From contig CBDUBH010000037.1 of the NCBI GenBank assembly GCA_965365345.1, forward strand, positions 1 to 33,412: a stretch of DNA of 33,412 nucleotides. The letters run 5' to 3'. The DNA is from CBDUBH01 sp965365345. GTDB lineage: Bacteria > Bacteroidota > Ignavibacteria > Ignavibacteriales > SURF-24. Position 1 is the stretch's first letter. Each line of letters opens with the position of its first letter. This document shows positions 1-7,436 of this stretch, in pieces. Position numbers and translations under genes: made by a program. Below the pieces are notes generated by a model. The model worked only from the letters and a program-made list of their open reading frames with translations. It did not search any database and was not told the origin of the DNA.

Positions 1-516
1 GGAATTATTATTTGAGGAAGTGGAAGTATTTGAACTTCCACTGCTGCCGCTATTGCCTGTAACAGTCGGTCTGTTGTAATCATGATAATTATCGTTATTG
101 CGATCTCTTCTGCCTTCGCTACTTCTGCCGCTATCATTATTTCTTAAAGTTGATGAAGCAGTTCCACCGCCTGAATTTTCCTGATCACGGTATTTTACAA
201 CTTCTGCCGGAGCTGAATATCCATGCCACCATGGAGTATTGTAGTAACCATTGTAATCGCCGTAATAAGCCGGTCTGTAATACCCATCATCATAATGATA
301 AGTACTAACTGCATTTACTTGCGGCGAATAAGCATGATAATTGGCATTTTCGGAATTATGACAACTTGCACAATCATCATAAAAATTAACTTCAGCAGTG
401 TACGGAGTTCCATCACCGTGATTTGCATCAACTTTTGGATGCTGCAGCATTGTGTAGCATCCGCCTGCAAAAATTAAAAATGATAAATTTATTATAACGG
501 CATAAAGAATTTTCAT
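1..516 (-). CDS. Tyrosine-rich lipoprotein with a single c-type heme motif (C-terminus beyond window edge)
   Basis: The protein starts at the ATG whose complement is at 514-516 and stays open to the window edge, giving 172 codons. Residues 1-20 form a lipoprotein signal peptide ending in AGGC, so Cys20 should be lipidated. A CASCH motif at residues 49-53 is a canonical c-type heme attachment site; it is the only one in the visible part. A Tyr/Trp-rich stretch follows (about 75-107), then a Ser/Asn/Gly/Arg low-complexity tail. The upstream gene ends 6 bases before this start, and its last codons carry the AAGGAGA ribosome binding site, so the two are probably translated together. The N-terminal pattern GCYTxL and a later LRNND motif are shared with that neighbour, which suggests a tandem duplication. 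I recognise no family. Seen: lipobox, heme motif, composition. Inferred: a heme-bearing envelope lipoprotein. Confidence 0.8.
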   Translation of the reverse strand, partial: MKILYAVIINLSFLIFAGGCYTMLQHPKVDANHGDGTPYTAEVNFYDDCASCHNSENANYHAYSPQVNAVSTYHYDDGYYRPAYYGDYNGYYNTPWWHGYSAPAEVVKYRDQENSGGGTASSTLRNNDSGRSSEGRRDRNNDNYHDYNRPTVTGNSGSSGSSNTSTSSNNNS

Positions 517-522
517 TAAATT

Positions 523-1617
523 TTATCTCCTTCCCCTGTCACTGCTTCTTGAACCGGAATTACCCGATCTTGATGACGAATTTCCTGATGAAGATGAGCT
601 TCGTGTTGATTCTCTTGATGGAGAACTTTGTCTTGGAGCTTCGTATCTCGGAGCAGGATTCCTTCTTTGTCTGGGAGCTTCATATCTCGGAGTTTCATTG
701 CTTTTTTGTCTTGGTCTTTCGTAACTCTTATTTTCGCGTGGTTTTTCCGAGTTTGGTTTATTATATCTTTCTTCACCTGAATTTCTTTTTACTTTTGGTC
801 TCGGATTATCATAAGTATCTTTTCTTTCACGAGTGCTTTCGCTGCTGCGAGTTCTCTTTTCTGCATCTCTGTTACGAATAATATCAATATCCTCTTTGGA
901 TAATCTTCGGGTACGATCATTAGTTCTTACTGCATCACGATCAGTTCTTCCGGATGATCTCAAAGTTGCAGCATCTCTGCCGGAACCTGTAGAATTTGCA
1001 GTTCCAGATCTATAAACTGATGATCCTCTTCCACCCATCAAATCACGACTTCTTAAAGATGCTCTTCCGCCATCGTTATTTCTCAATCTTGTATAATCAT
1101 TTGCACGGTATTTAATCTTCGATCCGCCGTAATAATTATATCCGTATCCGTAATAATGCGGATTATACCAATGCGGATAATAAATTGGATAATAAACCGG
1201 AGTATAATAAGAATAATAAGGAGAATACCAGAAAGGATCCCAATAGAATGGATCATACCAGTAAGGATCGTAAAAATGATTTCCCCAATGAACACTCAAA
1301 GTTACTCCCGGATAATATCCCGAAAAATATCTTTTGTAATAAGGACGGTAAGAATCGCCGAAATAATAATTATTTACGGTTCCGCCGCTACTATATTCTT
1401 CTTGGGAATAATATTCTGAAGTATCTTCCTCCTGATAATATTCATCACCTTCCCTGTAATTTTCATCTTCATAACCATAAGTTCTTTCCTGTGAAGAAGA
1501 TCTTTCCTGAGAAGGCGCTCTTTGAGGAGCTTCTTTTGTTGCCAGTTGAGTATAACATCCGGTAAAGCTTATAAAAGCCAAACTGAATGCCAACACTAAA
1601 TATTTTGTTAATTTCAT
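523..1617 (-). CDS. Tyrosine-rich low-complexity lipoprotein
   Basis: A 364-residue protein of unknown family. A hydrophobic signal runs to FTGC with Cys21 as the lipid-attachment candidate. Residues about 25-75 are Glu/Gln/Ser-rich. Residues about 85-165 are extremely rich in Tyr, Trp and Pro, with repeated short YYP, YDP and WDP units. The rest is a basic Arg/Ser/Asn-rich tail that repeats EAPRQ-type units and ends in a Ser/Arg tract. It has no CxxCH motif, unlike its smaller paralogue immediately downstream (6-base gap). A GAGG ribosome site lies about 8 bases before the ATG. Such composition suits a disordered or adhesive surface protein anchored in a membrane by lipid, but that is inference. 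The long open frames on the opposite strand are shadows of this biased composition. Confidence 0.85.
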   Translation of the reverse strand: MKLTKYLVLAFSLAFISFTGCYTQLATKEAPQRAPSQERSSSQERTYGYEDENYREGDEYYQEEDTSEYYSQEEYSSGGTVNNYYFGDSYRPYYKRYFSGYYPGVTLSVHWGNHFYDPYWYDPFYWDPFWYSPYYSYYTPVYYPIYYPHWYNPHYYGYGYNYYGGSKIKYRANDYTRLRNNDGGRASLRSRDLMGGRGSSVYRSGTANSTGSGRDAATLRSSGRTDRDAVRTNDRTRRLSKEDIDIIRNRDAEKRTRSSESTRERKDTYDNPRPKVKRNSGEERYNKPNSEKPRENKSYERPRQKSNETPRYEAPRQRRNPAPRYEAPRQSSPSRESTRSSSSSGNSSSRSGNSGSRSSDRGRR

Positions 1618-2064
1618 TTTAGTACCCTCGAGGTTTTAAGCTTACTTCTATGAAACAAAAAATATGCCTTAATAATTTCATTATTTGAAATAAAAATTTA
1701 AGCTTTTCAAATTTTTAATGTATAGTTAAATATACTAATGTGTATAATATTTAGTACAACTAGATTATGAAATAAAAAGTTACTGAGTGAAATTTTTTAA
1801 ATTTCTAAAATTAATTTTATCTAAGATAATTTTGAATGTAAGAGATTTACTGATTTAAAAATGATTTATAAGAATGAAGATTTTTAAAAGTTTAAGGAAG
1901 AATATTTTACTTGACCGAAATTTTGAGATTATAAATTTTAGAATTAGAGAAATTTAAAAAATTCAATTAAATACGGATTTTAAAATCTCAAATAAATTTT
2001 CTACGGATCATCAAAAATCACGTTTTAAATTTCTGTTTTCCAAATTAGTGTTTTTAAATTTGTA
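1618..2064. other. AT-rich intergenic region, no gene recognised
   Basis: This 447-base spacer lies between the lipoprotein pair and the upstream barrel gene, all on the minus strand. It is very AT-rich. I see no conserved coding frame, no tRNA and no GC-rich terminator hairpin. The hexamer AAGCTT occurs twice (around 1638 and 1702). A short inverted repeat GTATA/TATAC lies around 1721-1736. A promoter for the lipoprotein pair is expected here, but no clear TTTG/TAnnTTTG pair was found on the minus strand. Confidence 0.6.
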
Positions 2065-2832
2065 CTAAAACATTGATTTTATAAATTCAACTTTTACTGC
2101 CCTATCCGCCGATGCAGTATTTAATTTTTTGTTGCTTAAAAGATCACGAAGATCAAATCCCAAAGTTAAACCGTTTCCGAATGACCATCTTACACCCATA
2201 TTCAAATATCCGTTTCCGGCGCCGTAAGATCTTCTGGCATTATCATTTATCGCTAAATCATATTCGCCCACAACTGAAAGATTTGAGCCTAAAGTTTTCT
2301 CAAATCCAAAAGAAAAATCAATATCTTTATCACCATCTTCATTTTCAAGCGAATAATTTAATGCGCCGTGAAGTCCGAGAAATCCCAAAAACGAAAAATT
2401 TTTGGAAGCCGCAAAATAAAACCCGGAAGATTTAATTTTAAATCTGTTAAGTTCATTATCAAATTCGCCTTTTCCTTGTGAATCAAATCCCAAAGCAAAA
2501 GCTGGCATAGATAAAGATTCATCAATAATTCTTAATTTAACTGAAACACCGGGAAGTTTGTACCATTTTGGTGAATCCATTCCGATAAAATTTGCCGCAC
2601 CGTACGAAACTCCAATACTGAAATTATCAAAAACACCAACTTCAATTTTTGAAATAACAACTCCCAAAGGCATAAAATAAACGCCTAAACCAACGTTTCC
2701 TTTATCTAAAACTCCTGCCGTAGGCACATCAATCAAGCTCGGATATTCAATGTTTGCATTTGCTCCGGCGCTGCTTTGCGCAAATAAATTGATGTTAAAA
2801 AGAATTACGGACAACAGTAAATATTTTTTCAT
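2065..2832 (-). CDS. Predicted outer-membrane beta-barrel protein
   Basis: About 255 residues, starting with a Sec signal peptide that ends near FAQ (residue 19). The mature part is a run of alternating hydrophobic/polar strands rich in Gly, with aromatic strand ends (for example GVGLGVYF, SIGVSYGA, NMGVRWSFG), and closes with a terminal Phe. This is typical of small outer-membrane barrels; parts recall the YjbH-like barrel group, though I cannot confirm the family. An in-frame TTG at 2859 would lengthen the N-terminus by 9 residues ahead of the signal peptide. I chose the ATG at 2832 because the signal peptide begins there and AGGCAG lies a few bases upstream. Function unknown. It is on the same strand as the lipoproteins but separated from them by about 450 bases. 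Confidence 0.75.
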   Translation of the reverse strand: MKKYLLLSVILFNINLFAQSSAGANANIEYPSLIDVPTAGVLDKGNVGLGVYFMPLGVVISKIEVGVFDNFSIGVSYGAANFIGMDSPKWYKLPGVSVKLRIIDESLSMPAFALGFDSQGKGEFDNELNRFKIKSSGFYFAASKNFSFLGFLGLHGALNYSLENEDGDKDIDFSFGFEKTLGSNLSVVGEYDLAINDNARRSYGAGNGYLNMGVRWSFGNGLTLGFDLRDLLSNKKLNTASADRAVKVEFIKSMF

Positions 2833-2897
2833 ATTTCTGCCTATTGGCTGTTTTTTCAAAATTTATTTAGAATTTAAATGGAAAAGATTATATTTCT

Positions 2898-2928
2898 TAA
2901 TTTAAGAATCGGATATTTTCTTAAATTA
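2898..2928 (-). repeat. AT-rich inverted repeat, possible weak terminator
   Basis: A perfect 11-base inverted repeat, TAATTTAAGAA (2898-2908) and TTCTTAAATTA (2918-2928), flanks a 9-base loop. It sits between the end of the small membrane-protein gene and the start of the barrel gene. The arms are almost all A/T and only a poor T-run follows on the minus strand, so it could be a weak terminator or simply a symmetric AT stretch. Confidence 0.4.
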
Positions 2929-2953
2929 TTAATCGAAAAATTCAATTTATATT

Positions 2954-3325
2954 TTATCTTTGCAAAATACTAATTTCAACCAAAGTTGTTTTTAATGAAC
3001 GATTGGATTCCATTTTTACTGTAACTTTTCCCGGAATTCCTTTCGATCTTAATCTGAATTTATTCGCTGTTTTTTCAACAATTTCTACCAATTCAGCTCC
3101 TTCCATAATTTCAAAATCGGCAGAGATTTCGCGCAGCGGAGTTCTGAATCCCCAAGCATTTAAAGGAAATGCTTTTATTTTTATCAATGATTTTTCATCA
3201 GTATAAATTTTTTGTTTGTTCGATTTAACCGAAACTTCATAAATATTGAAAATATACTGCCAAAGTATAAATCCTACAATTAAAATTAATATTCCCAGCG
3301 TTACCAAAATAACTTTATAACTCAT
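2954..3325 (-). CDS. Small single-pass membrane-anchored protein
   Basis: A 123-residue protein with one N-terminal transmembrane helix (about residues 4-27). The short soluble domain (30-123) has a strand-rich pattern with FPLNAWGFRTPL and GKVTVKMES segments, resembling a small Ig-like or invasin-type fold. I recognise no named family. The start lies 3 bases after the cysS stop codon, so it is almost certainly co-transcribed with cysS and probably translationally coupled. The linkage to cysS does not by itself suggest a role. Confidence 0.7.
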   Translation of the reverse strand: MSYKVILVTLGILILIVGFILWQYIFNIYEVSVKSNKQKIYTDEKSLIKIKAFPLNAWGFRTPLREISADFEIMEGAELVEIVEKTANKFRLRSKGIPGKVTVKMESNRSLKTTLVEISILQR

Positions 3326-3328
3326 AAA

Positions 3329-4741
3329 TCACTTCACTTTTTTGTATGTGGTTTTTTCTTTTTGATCTTGAAGAATGATTCCCAAATTTTTCAATTCATC
3401 TCTGATCTGATCAGAAAGTTTATAATTTTTATCAGCTTTTGCCTGAATTCTTATTCTAATTAAAAGTTCTATCAATTCATCTTCAATTGAATTTGAGTTT
3501 TGATCTTTTAGTTTTTCGAAATTTACAATTCCCAAAACTCCCACTGCCGTTTTATACAGAAAATCTTTCGTATTCTCATAAAATTTAACATCAATATTTT
3601 CATTTTCGGAAATTGTTCTGTTCACTTCTTTTACGAAATCGAAAATTACCGCTAATGCCTGAGGTGTGTTAAAATCATCATCCATAGCATTTTCAAATGC
3701 GGATTCAAATCTTGTAAAATCAAATTCCGGAATATTTCCAGAAGATTTTTGCAATTTAATTTCTTCTTCAATTTTTTCAGCAAGATTTGTAATTTTTTCC
3801 AATCCTTTTTGCGCTGAAGTTAAAAGTTCTTCGCTGAAATTAAGCGGTCCGGCATAATGTGTTTGAAAGAAAAACATTCTTATTGTTTCGGCTGAATATT
3901 TTTTCAAAATTTCACGAGCTGTGAAAAAATTTCCGAGTGATTTTGACATTTTTTCATTTTGGATATTCAAAAATCCGAAATGTATCCAGTAATTAACGAA
4001 ATTTTTTCCGGAAGCGCCTTCACTTTGAGCAATTTCATTTTCGTGATGTGGAAAAATAAGATCGCTTCCGCCGGCGTGAATATCAATTGTTTCACCCAAA
4101 TGTTTTGTGCTCATTGCCGAGCATTCAATGTGCCAGCCGGGCCTTCCTTTTCCCCAGGGACTTTCCCAAAACGGTTCGCCTTCTTTTGCTTTTTTCCAAA
4201 GTGAAAAATCGAGCGGATTTTTTTTCTCTTCATTTATTTCAATGCGTGCGCCTGATTCAAGTTCATCAATTTTTTTGCCGCTTAATTTTCCGTAGCCGTC
4301 AAATTTTGAAACATCATAAAAAACATTGCCGTTTACATTGTAGGCAATTTCTTTTTCTTCTAATTTTTTGATTATGTCAATAATTTCGTTTATGTGTTCA
4401 GTCGCTTTTGGATAAACATCAGCTTTTTTAATTTCAAGTTTTGAAATATCTTCCAGAAACGCTTCTGAGTATTTTTCGGCGACTTCTTTTGCAGTTGAAT
4501 TTTCTTGATTCGATTTTTTTATGATTTTATCATCAATATCTGTAAGATTCATCACGAATTTTACATTATAATTTTTAAATTCGAGATATCTTCTAATCAT
4601 ATCAGACATAATAAACGATCTTGCATTTCCTATATGGAAAAAATCATAAACTGTTGGTCCGCAAACGTAAACAGAAACATTTGGCGGATTTATTGGCTGA
4701 AATTCTTCTTTTCTTCTTTTTAAGGAGTTATATATTAGCAT
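3329..4741 (-). CDS. cysS: Cysteinyl-tRNA synthetase
   Basis: This class Ia enzyme charges tRNA-Cys with cysteine in the cytosol. The 470-residue length is normal. VCGPTVYD supplies the first zinc-ligand Cys27. The HIGH motif reads HIGN at 36-39. GWHIECSAMS and HHENEIAQSE supply the remaining zinc ligands, and KMSKS lies near residue 264. The C-terminal part has the helical DALR-type domain and the tail ends in a Lys-rich segment. A TTG at 4759 lies in frame upstream, but I chose the ATG at 4741: it matches the family N-terminus, and the promoter at 4765-4796 would start transcription at about the position of the TTG. The downstream membrane-protein gene follows after 3 bases. Confidence 0.97.
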   Translation of the reverse strand: MLIYNSLKRRKEEFQPINPPNVSVYVCGPTVYDFFHIGNARSFIMSDMIRRYLEFKNYNVKFVMNLTDIDDKIIKKSNQENSTAKEVAEKYSEAFLEDISKLEIKKADVYPKATEHINEIIDIIKKLEEKEIAYNVNGNVFYDVSKFDGYGKLSGKKIDELESGARIEINEEKKNPLDFSLWKKAKEGEPFWESPWGKGRPGWHIECSAMSTKHLGETIDIHAGGSDLIFPHHENEIAQSEGASGKNFVNYWIHFGFLNIQNEKMSKSLGNFFTAREILKKYSAETIRMFFFQTHYAGPLNFSEELLTSAQKGLEKITNLAEKIEEEIKLQKSSGNIPEFDFTRFESAFENAMDDDFNTPQALAVIFDFVKEVNRTISENENIDVKFYENTKDFLYKTAVGVLGIVNFEKLKDQNSNSIEDELIELLIRIRIQAKADKNYKLSDQIRDELKNLGIILQDQKEKTTYKKVK

Positions 4742-4764
4742 TTTTATTCCGGTTAACAATTAAA

Positions 4765-4796
4765 CAAAAATAAGAATTGAAATATAGTTTATCAAA
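4765..4796 (-). promoter_or_regulatory. Bacteroidetes-type promoter for cysS
   Basis: On the minus strand TTTG (complement 4793-4796) is followed by 20 bases and TATTTTTG (complement 4765-4772). This matches the known Bacteroidetes primary sigma pattern TTTG, about 19-21 bases, TAnnTTTG. The predicted start is near 4758, leaving a short leader before the ATG at 4741. Confidence 0.65.
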
Positions 4797-5032
4797 TCAA
4801 ATTCACTTAAAATTTAACTTTTCAAATATTTTGAAATAATTCAACTTTGATTTTAACATTTGAAAAAACAATTCGACAATAAGTCAAGAATTTAATTATT
4901 AATATTATAAAAATTTGCTAGACAAAATCATTTTTTGAATAGATTATTGGAAGCAATTTTAAGTGGTAAAACACTAATTTATTAATATTAACCGATTAAT
5001 AAAAATTAATGCACTAAAATTCACTTTAACTA

Positions 5033-5063
5033 TTTGATATTAAATTATCTTTTTATAAGTTTG
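5033..5063 (+). promoter_or_regulatory. Bacteroidetes-type promoter for the nonaheme cytochrome gene
   Basis: TTTG at 5033-5036, exactly 19 bases, then TAAGTTTG at 5056-5063: a full match to TTTG/N19/TAnnTTTG. Transcription should start near 5070, giving a leader of about 54 bases with GGAGG at 5113-5117, six bases before the ATG. Confidence 0.75.
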
Positions 5064-5123
5064 AAACACATTAAAAGGTCTTTTTATCTAATTAACTAAA
5101 TACTTAATCTTTGGAGGCTCTTT

Positions 5124-7250
5124 ATGAAAGTGAAAATGCTACTATTTTCATTTGCAATCGCAAGTTTTCTTTCATTTACAAGCAGCGCTCAAACATTGAA
5201 AATTGCCGCTAAATCACCAGCTGATTTAGGAATAAGCAGCGTAACTGCAACATCATGGCAAGTTTCAGGCGGTTTGCACACTGTTGGTAAAGGAATGAAA
5301 GTTTATTTGAAGGTAGATACTGCTCACGCAAACCCGGTTGTTCCTGTTGGAACAACATTTGAATGGCAGATCACCGGTCCTGAAGGTTCAACTGTTCAGT
5401 TGGATTCAACCGGAAAAATTTCGAATTCATTTACTGCCGATGCAGTTGGACAATATACAGTTACTGCTACTGTCGGAACTACTACCCTTACAAAAGATAT
5501 TTTTGCAAGTACTTTCCAAGGAATGAAAGCTCTTTGGAATTCCACTAACAATGGTATTGAAAATTGCGCACCTTGCCATTTAGCTAACGGAAAATTAAAT
5601 AAGTACGAAAGCTGGTCAAAAACTCCTCATGCTACAATTTACAAAAGAGGAATTACCGGACAGTTAGAAGTTGATCCTCACGGATACGGCGCTTACGGTG
5701 ATTTCTGTAAAAAATGCCATACAACCGGATGGGAAGAAAATATTGATAACGGAAACTTCGGATACGAAGCAAAAGCTACCAATTGGAAATCTCAATGGGT
5801 TATGGATGCAGAAATGCATGACGGTGAAGCATTTATTCCTGCCGGTGAAATGAAAAGATGGACTGAATTAGCTGAAAACAATGCTTACAACTCTGTTGAA
5901 GGTGTTGCAACAATCGGTTGCGAAAGCTGCCACGGTCCTGCAAAAGATCACTTATCAGATCCTACTAATCCTGTAAAAATTGCTGTTAGTTTAGATGCCG
6001 GAGTTTGCGCTCCATGTCATGATGCTCCTGCAAAACATCAATTATACAGCATTTGGGAAAAATCAACCCACTCAAATTTGGAAACTAGTATTCACGGTGC
6101 TGAAAGAACATCATGCTATCCTTGCCACAGTGGTGGTGCTTTTGTAAAATTTGCAAAAAATCCTACTGCTCCCGGTTATAACTTAGCAGAAGATATGGAA
6201 AACCATTCAATCAATTGCTCTACTTGCCATGATCCTCACAATCCTGAAAATAAAGGATTACGCATGCTTAACTATGATAAGTTAAGAACCGGTATTGCAA
6301 TTCCTGCTGATAAAGGTGGTTACGGAAAACTTTGTATTAACTGTCACCAAGCACGTACTGTTTCTGAAACTGTAGTTAAAAACCAAGAAAAGAAATTTGG
6401 TGATCGTTTCTATCCTCACTACAGTCCTCAAGCTGACGTTTTCTTCGGTGTTAACGGTATTGAATACGGTCTTCCGATAAAAGGAATGACAACTCATGCT
6501 AATCTTGATAACGGTTGCGTAACTTGCCATATGTCAGATGTTACAAATGGTCCAAGCTTACATTCAAACCACCAAATGAGAATGACAGATGATAATGGCG
6601 AAGATATAGTTACCTCTTGCCAAACTTGCCATGGCAGCAAAATCACTTCTTTTGGTGATGTTGGTAAAGGAAGCAAAGATTATGATATGGACGGCGATTG
6701 GAATGAAGGCGTTCAAAAAGAAGTTCAAGATATGATGGATCAATTGTATGAATTATTACCTAAAAATGCTATGGGTGAAGTTCCTACTATGGCAGTAGAT
6801 TCAATGGTAGTAAAAAATCATCCTAACTATCCTCATGTATTGAAAGCAATGTACAACTATCAGATTGTTGCTCATGATTTCAGTAATGGCGTTCATAATA
6901 CTGATTACACTGTAGCTTTATTAAGAGCTTCATTGAATCAATTGACAGGCGTTGAATTAACTGAAGGATTGGAAACTATTATTCCTCAAGAATATGCTTT
7001 AGAACAAAATTATCCAAATCCATTTAATCCTAGTACAACAATTAGATTCTCTATCCCGACTTCAGGAAACGTTACTCTTAAAGTTTATGATATAGTCGGT
7101 AAAGAAGTTGCTACATTACATCAAGGTGAATTAGCTGCAGGTACATATAATTTCAAATGGAATGCATCTAATATGGCATCAGGAATTTACTTCTATAAAC
7201 TTTCATCTGATAACTTTAACCAAGTTAAAAAGATGGTATTAATGAAGTAA
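5124..7250 (+). CDS. T9SS-secreted multiheme c-type cytochrome, nine CxxCH motifs
   Basis: A 708-residue exported protein. A Sec signal peptide (1 to about 22, ending SSAQ) leads into an Ig/PKD-like strand domain (about 30-130). Nine CxxCH motifs begin at residues 148, 195, 266, 295, 331, 365, 404, 465 and 499, so nine covalent hemes are expected. The last 85 or so residues are a Type IX secretion type A sorting domain beginning YALEQNYPNPFNP and ending KKMVLMK. In this system the domain directs the protein across the outer membrane to the cell surface or medium. Its own promoter, strong GGAGG site and terminator make it a single-gene unit. From about residue 395 onward it is paralogous to the next gene. 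Inferred role: surface or extracellular electron transfer, or a multiheme reductase; substrate unknown. The family resembles multiheme cytochromes with a C-terminal HNPxYA-like helix. Confidence 0.93.
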   Translation: MKVKMLLFSFAIASFLSFTSSAQTLKIAAKSPADLGISSVTATSWQVSGGLHTVGKGMKVYLKVDTAHANPVVPVGTTFEWQITGPEGSTVQLDSTGKISNSFTADAVGQYTVTATVGTTTLTKDIFASTFQGMKALWNSTNNGIENCAPCHLANGKLNKYESWSKTPHATIYKRGITGQLEVDPHGYGAYGDFCKKCHTTGWEENIDNGNFGYEAKATNWKSQWVMDAEMHDGEAFIPAGEMKRWTELAENNAYNSVEGVATIGCESCHGPAKDHLSDPTNPVKIAVSLDAGVCAPCHDAPAKHQLYSIWEKSTHSNLETSIHGAERTSCYPCHSGGAFVKFAKNPTAPGYNLAEDMENHSINCSTCHDPHNPENKGLRMLNYDKLRTGIAIPADKGGYGKLCINCHQARTVSETVVKNQEKKFGDRFYPHYSPQADVFFGVNGIEYGLPIKGMTTHANLDNGCVTCHMSDVTNGPSLHSNHQMRMTDDNGEDIVTSCQTCHGSKITSFGDVGKGSKDYDMDGDWNEGVQKEVQDMMDQLYELLPKNAMGEVPTMAVDSMVVKNHPNYPHVLKAMYNYQIVAHDFSNGVHNTDYTVALLRASLNQLTGVELTEGLETIIPQEYALEQNYPNPFNPSTTIRFSIPTSGNVTLKVYDIVGKEVATLHQGELAAGTYNFKWNASNMASGIYFYKLSSDNFNQVKKMVLMK

Positions 7251-7277
7251 TCAACTGTTTACCAGTGTAAAAATTTT

Positions 7278-7306
7278 AACCCGACCATTAAGGTCGGGTT
7301 TTTTAT
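7278..7306 (+). terminator. Rho-independent terminator
   Basis: A perfect 9-base stem, AACCCGACC (7278-7286) and GGTCGGGTT (7292-7300), with loop ATTAA, followed by a T-rich run. It lies 28 bases after the nonaheme cytochrome stop codon and separates that gene from the pentaheme gene. Confidence 0.92.
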
Positions 7307-7426
7307 TTTAAAGTTGAAAATAGAATGAAAATATCTTATTATCATTATTAAAACAAAACAGTGTTATAGAGGGTTTGCTATAGATCATTTATCGTTCATA
7401 AATTATTTTTTGTTATATCATTTAAT

Positions 7427-7432
7427 AGGAGG
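7427..7432 (+). promoter_or_regulatory. Ribosome binding site that fixes the pentaheme cytochrome start
   Basis: AGGAGG lies four bases before the ATG at 7437 and selects it over the in-frame TTG at 7410. The signal peptide also begins at this ATG. Confidence 0.88.
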
Positions 7433-7436
7433 TAAA

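Larger units (their letters stand above)
4742..5123. other. Divergent promoter region between cysS and the nonaheme cytochrome
   Basis: This spacer of about 380 bases is very AT-rich and contains no credible gene. It holds a promoter for each divergent gene, annotated separately, about 240 bases apart. The middle (about 4800-5030) shows no further feature I can name. Confidence 0.7.

Noticed and set aside
1156..1565. Plus-strand open frames opposite the tyrosine-rich lipoprotein gene
   Set aside because: Biased codons (TAT/TAC, CCN) on the minus strand remove stops from the opposite strand; the minus frame has a lipoprotein signal and a ribosome site, the plus frames have neither.
523..1617. 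Possible repeat-derived or prion-like domain in the tyrosine-rich lipoprotein as a mobile element product
   Set aside because: The low complexity is confined to the protein and there are no flanking repeats or transposition genes.
4742..4759. TTG start six codons upstream for cysS
   Set aside because: The predicted transcription start coincides with it and the ATG at 4741 matches the family N-terminus.
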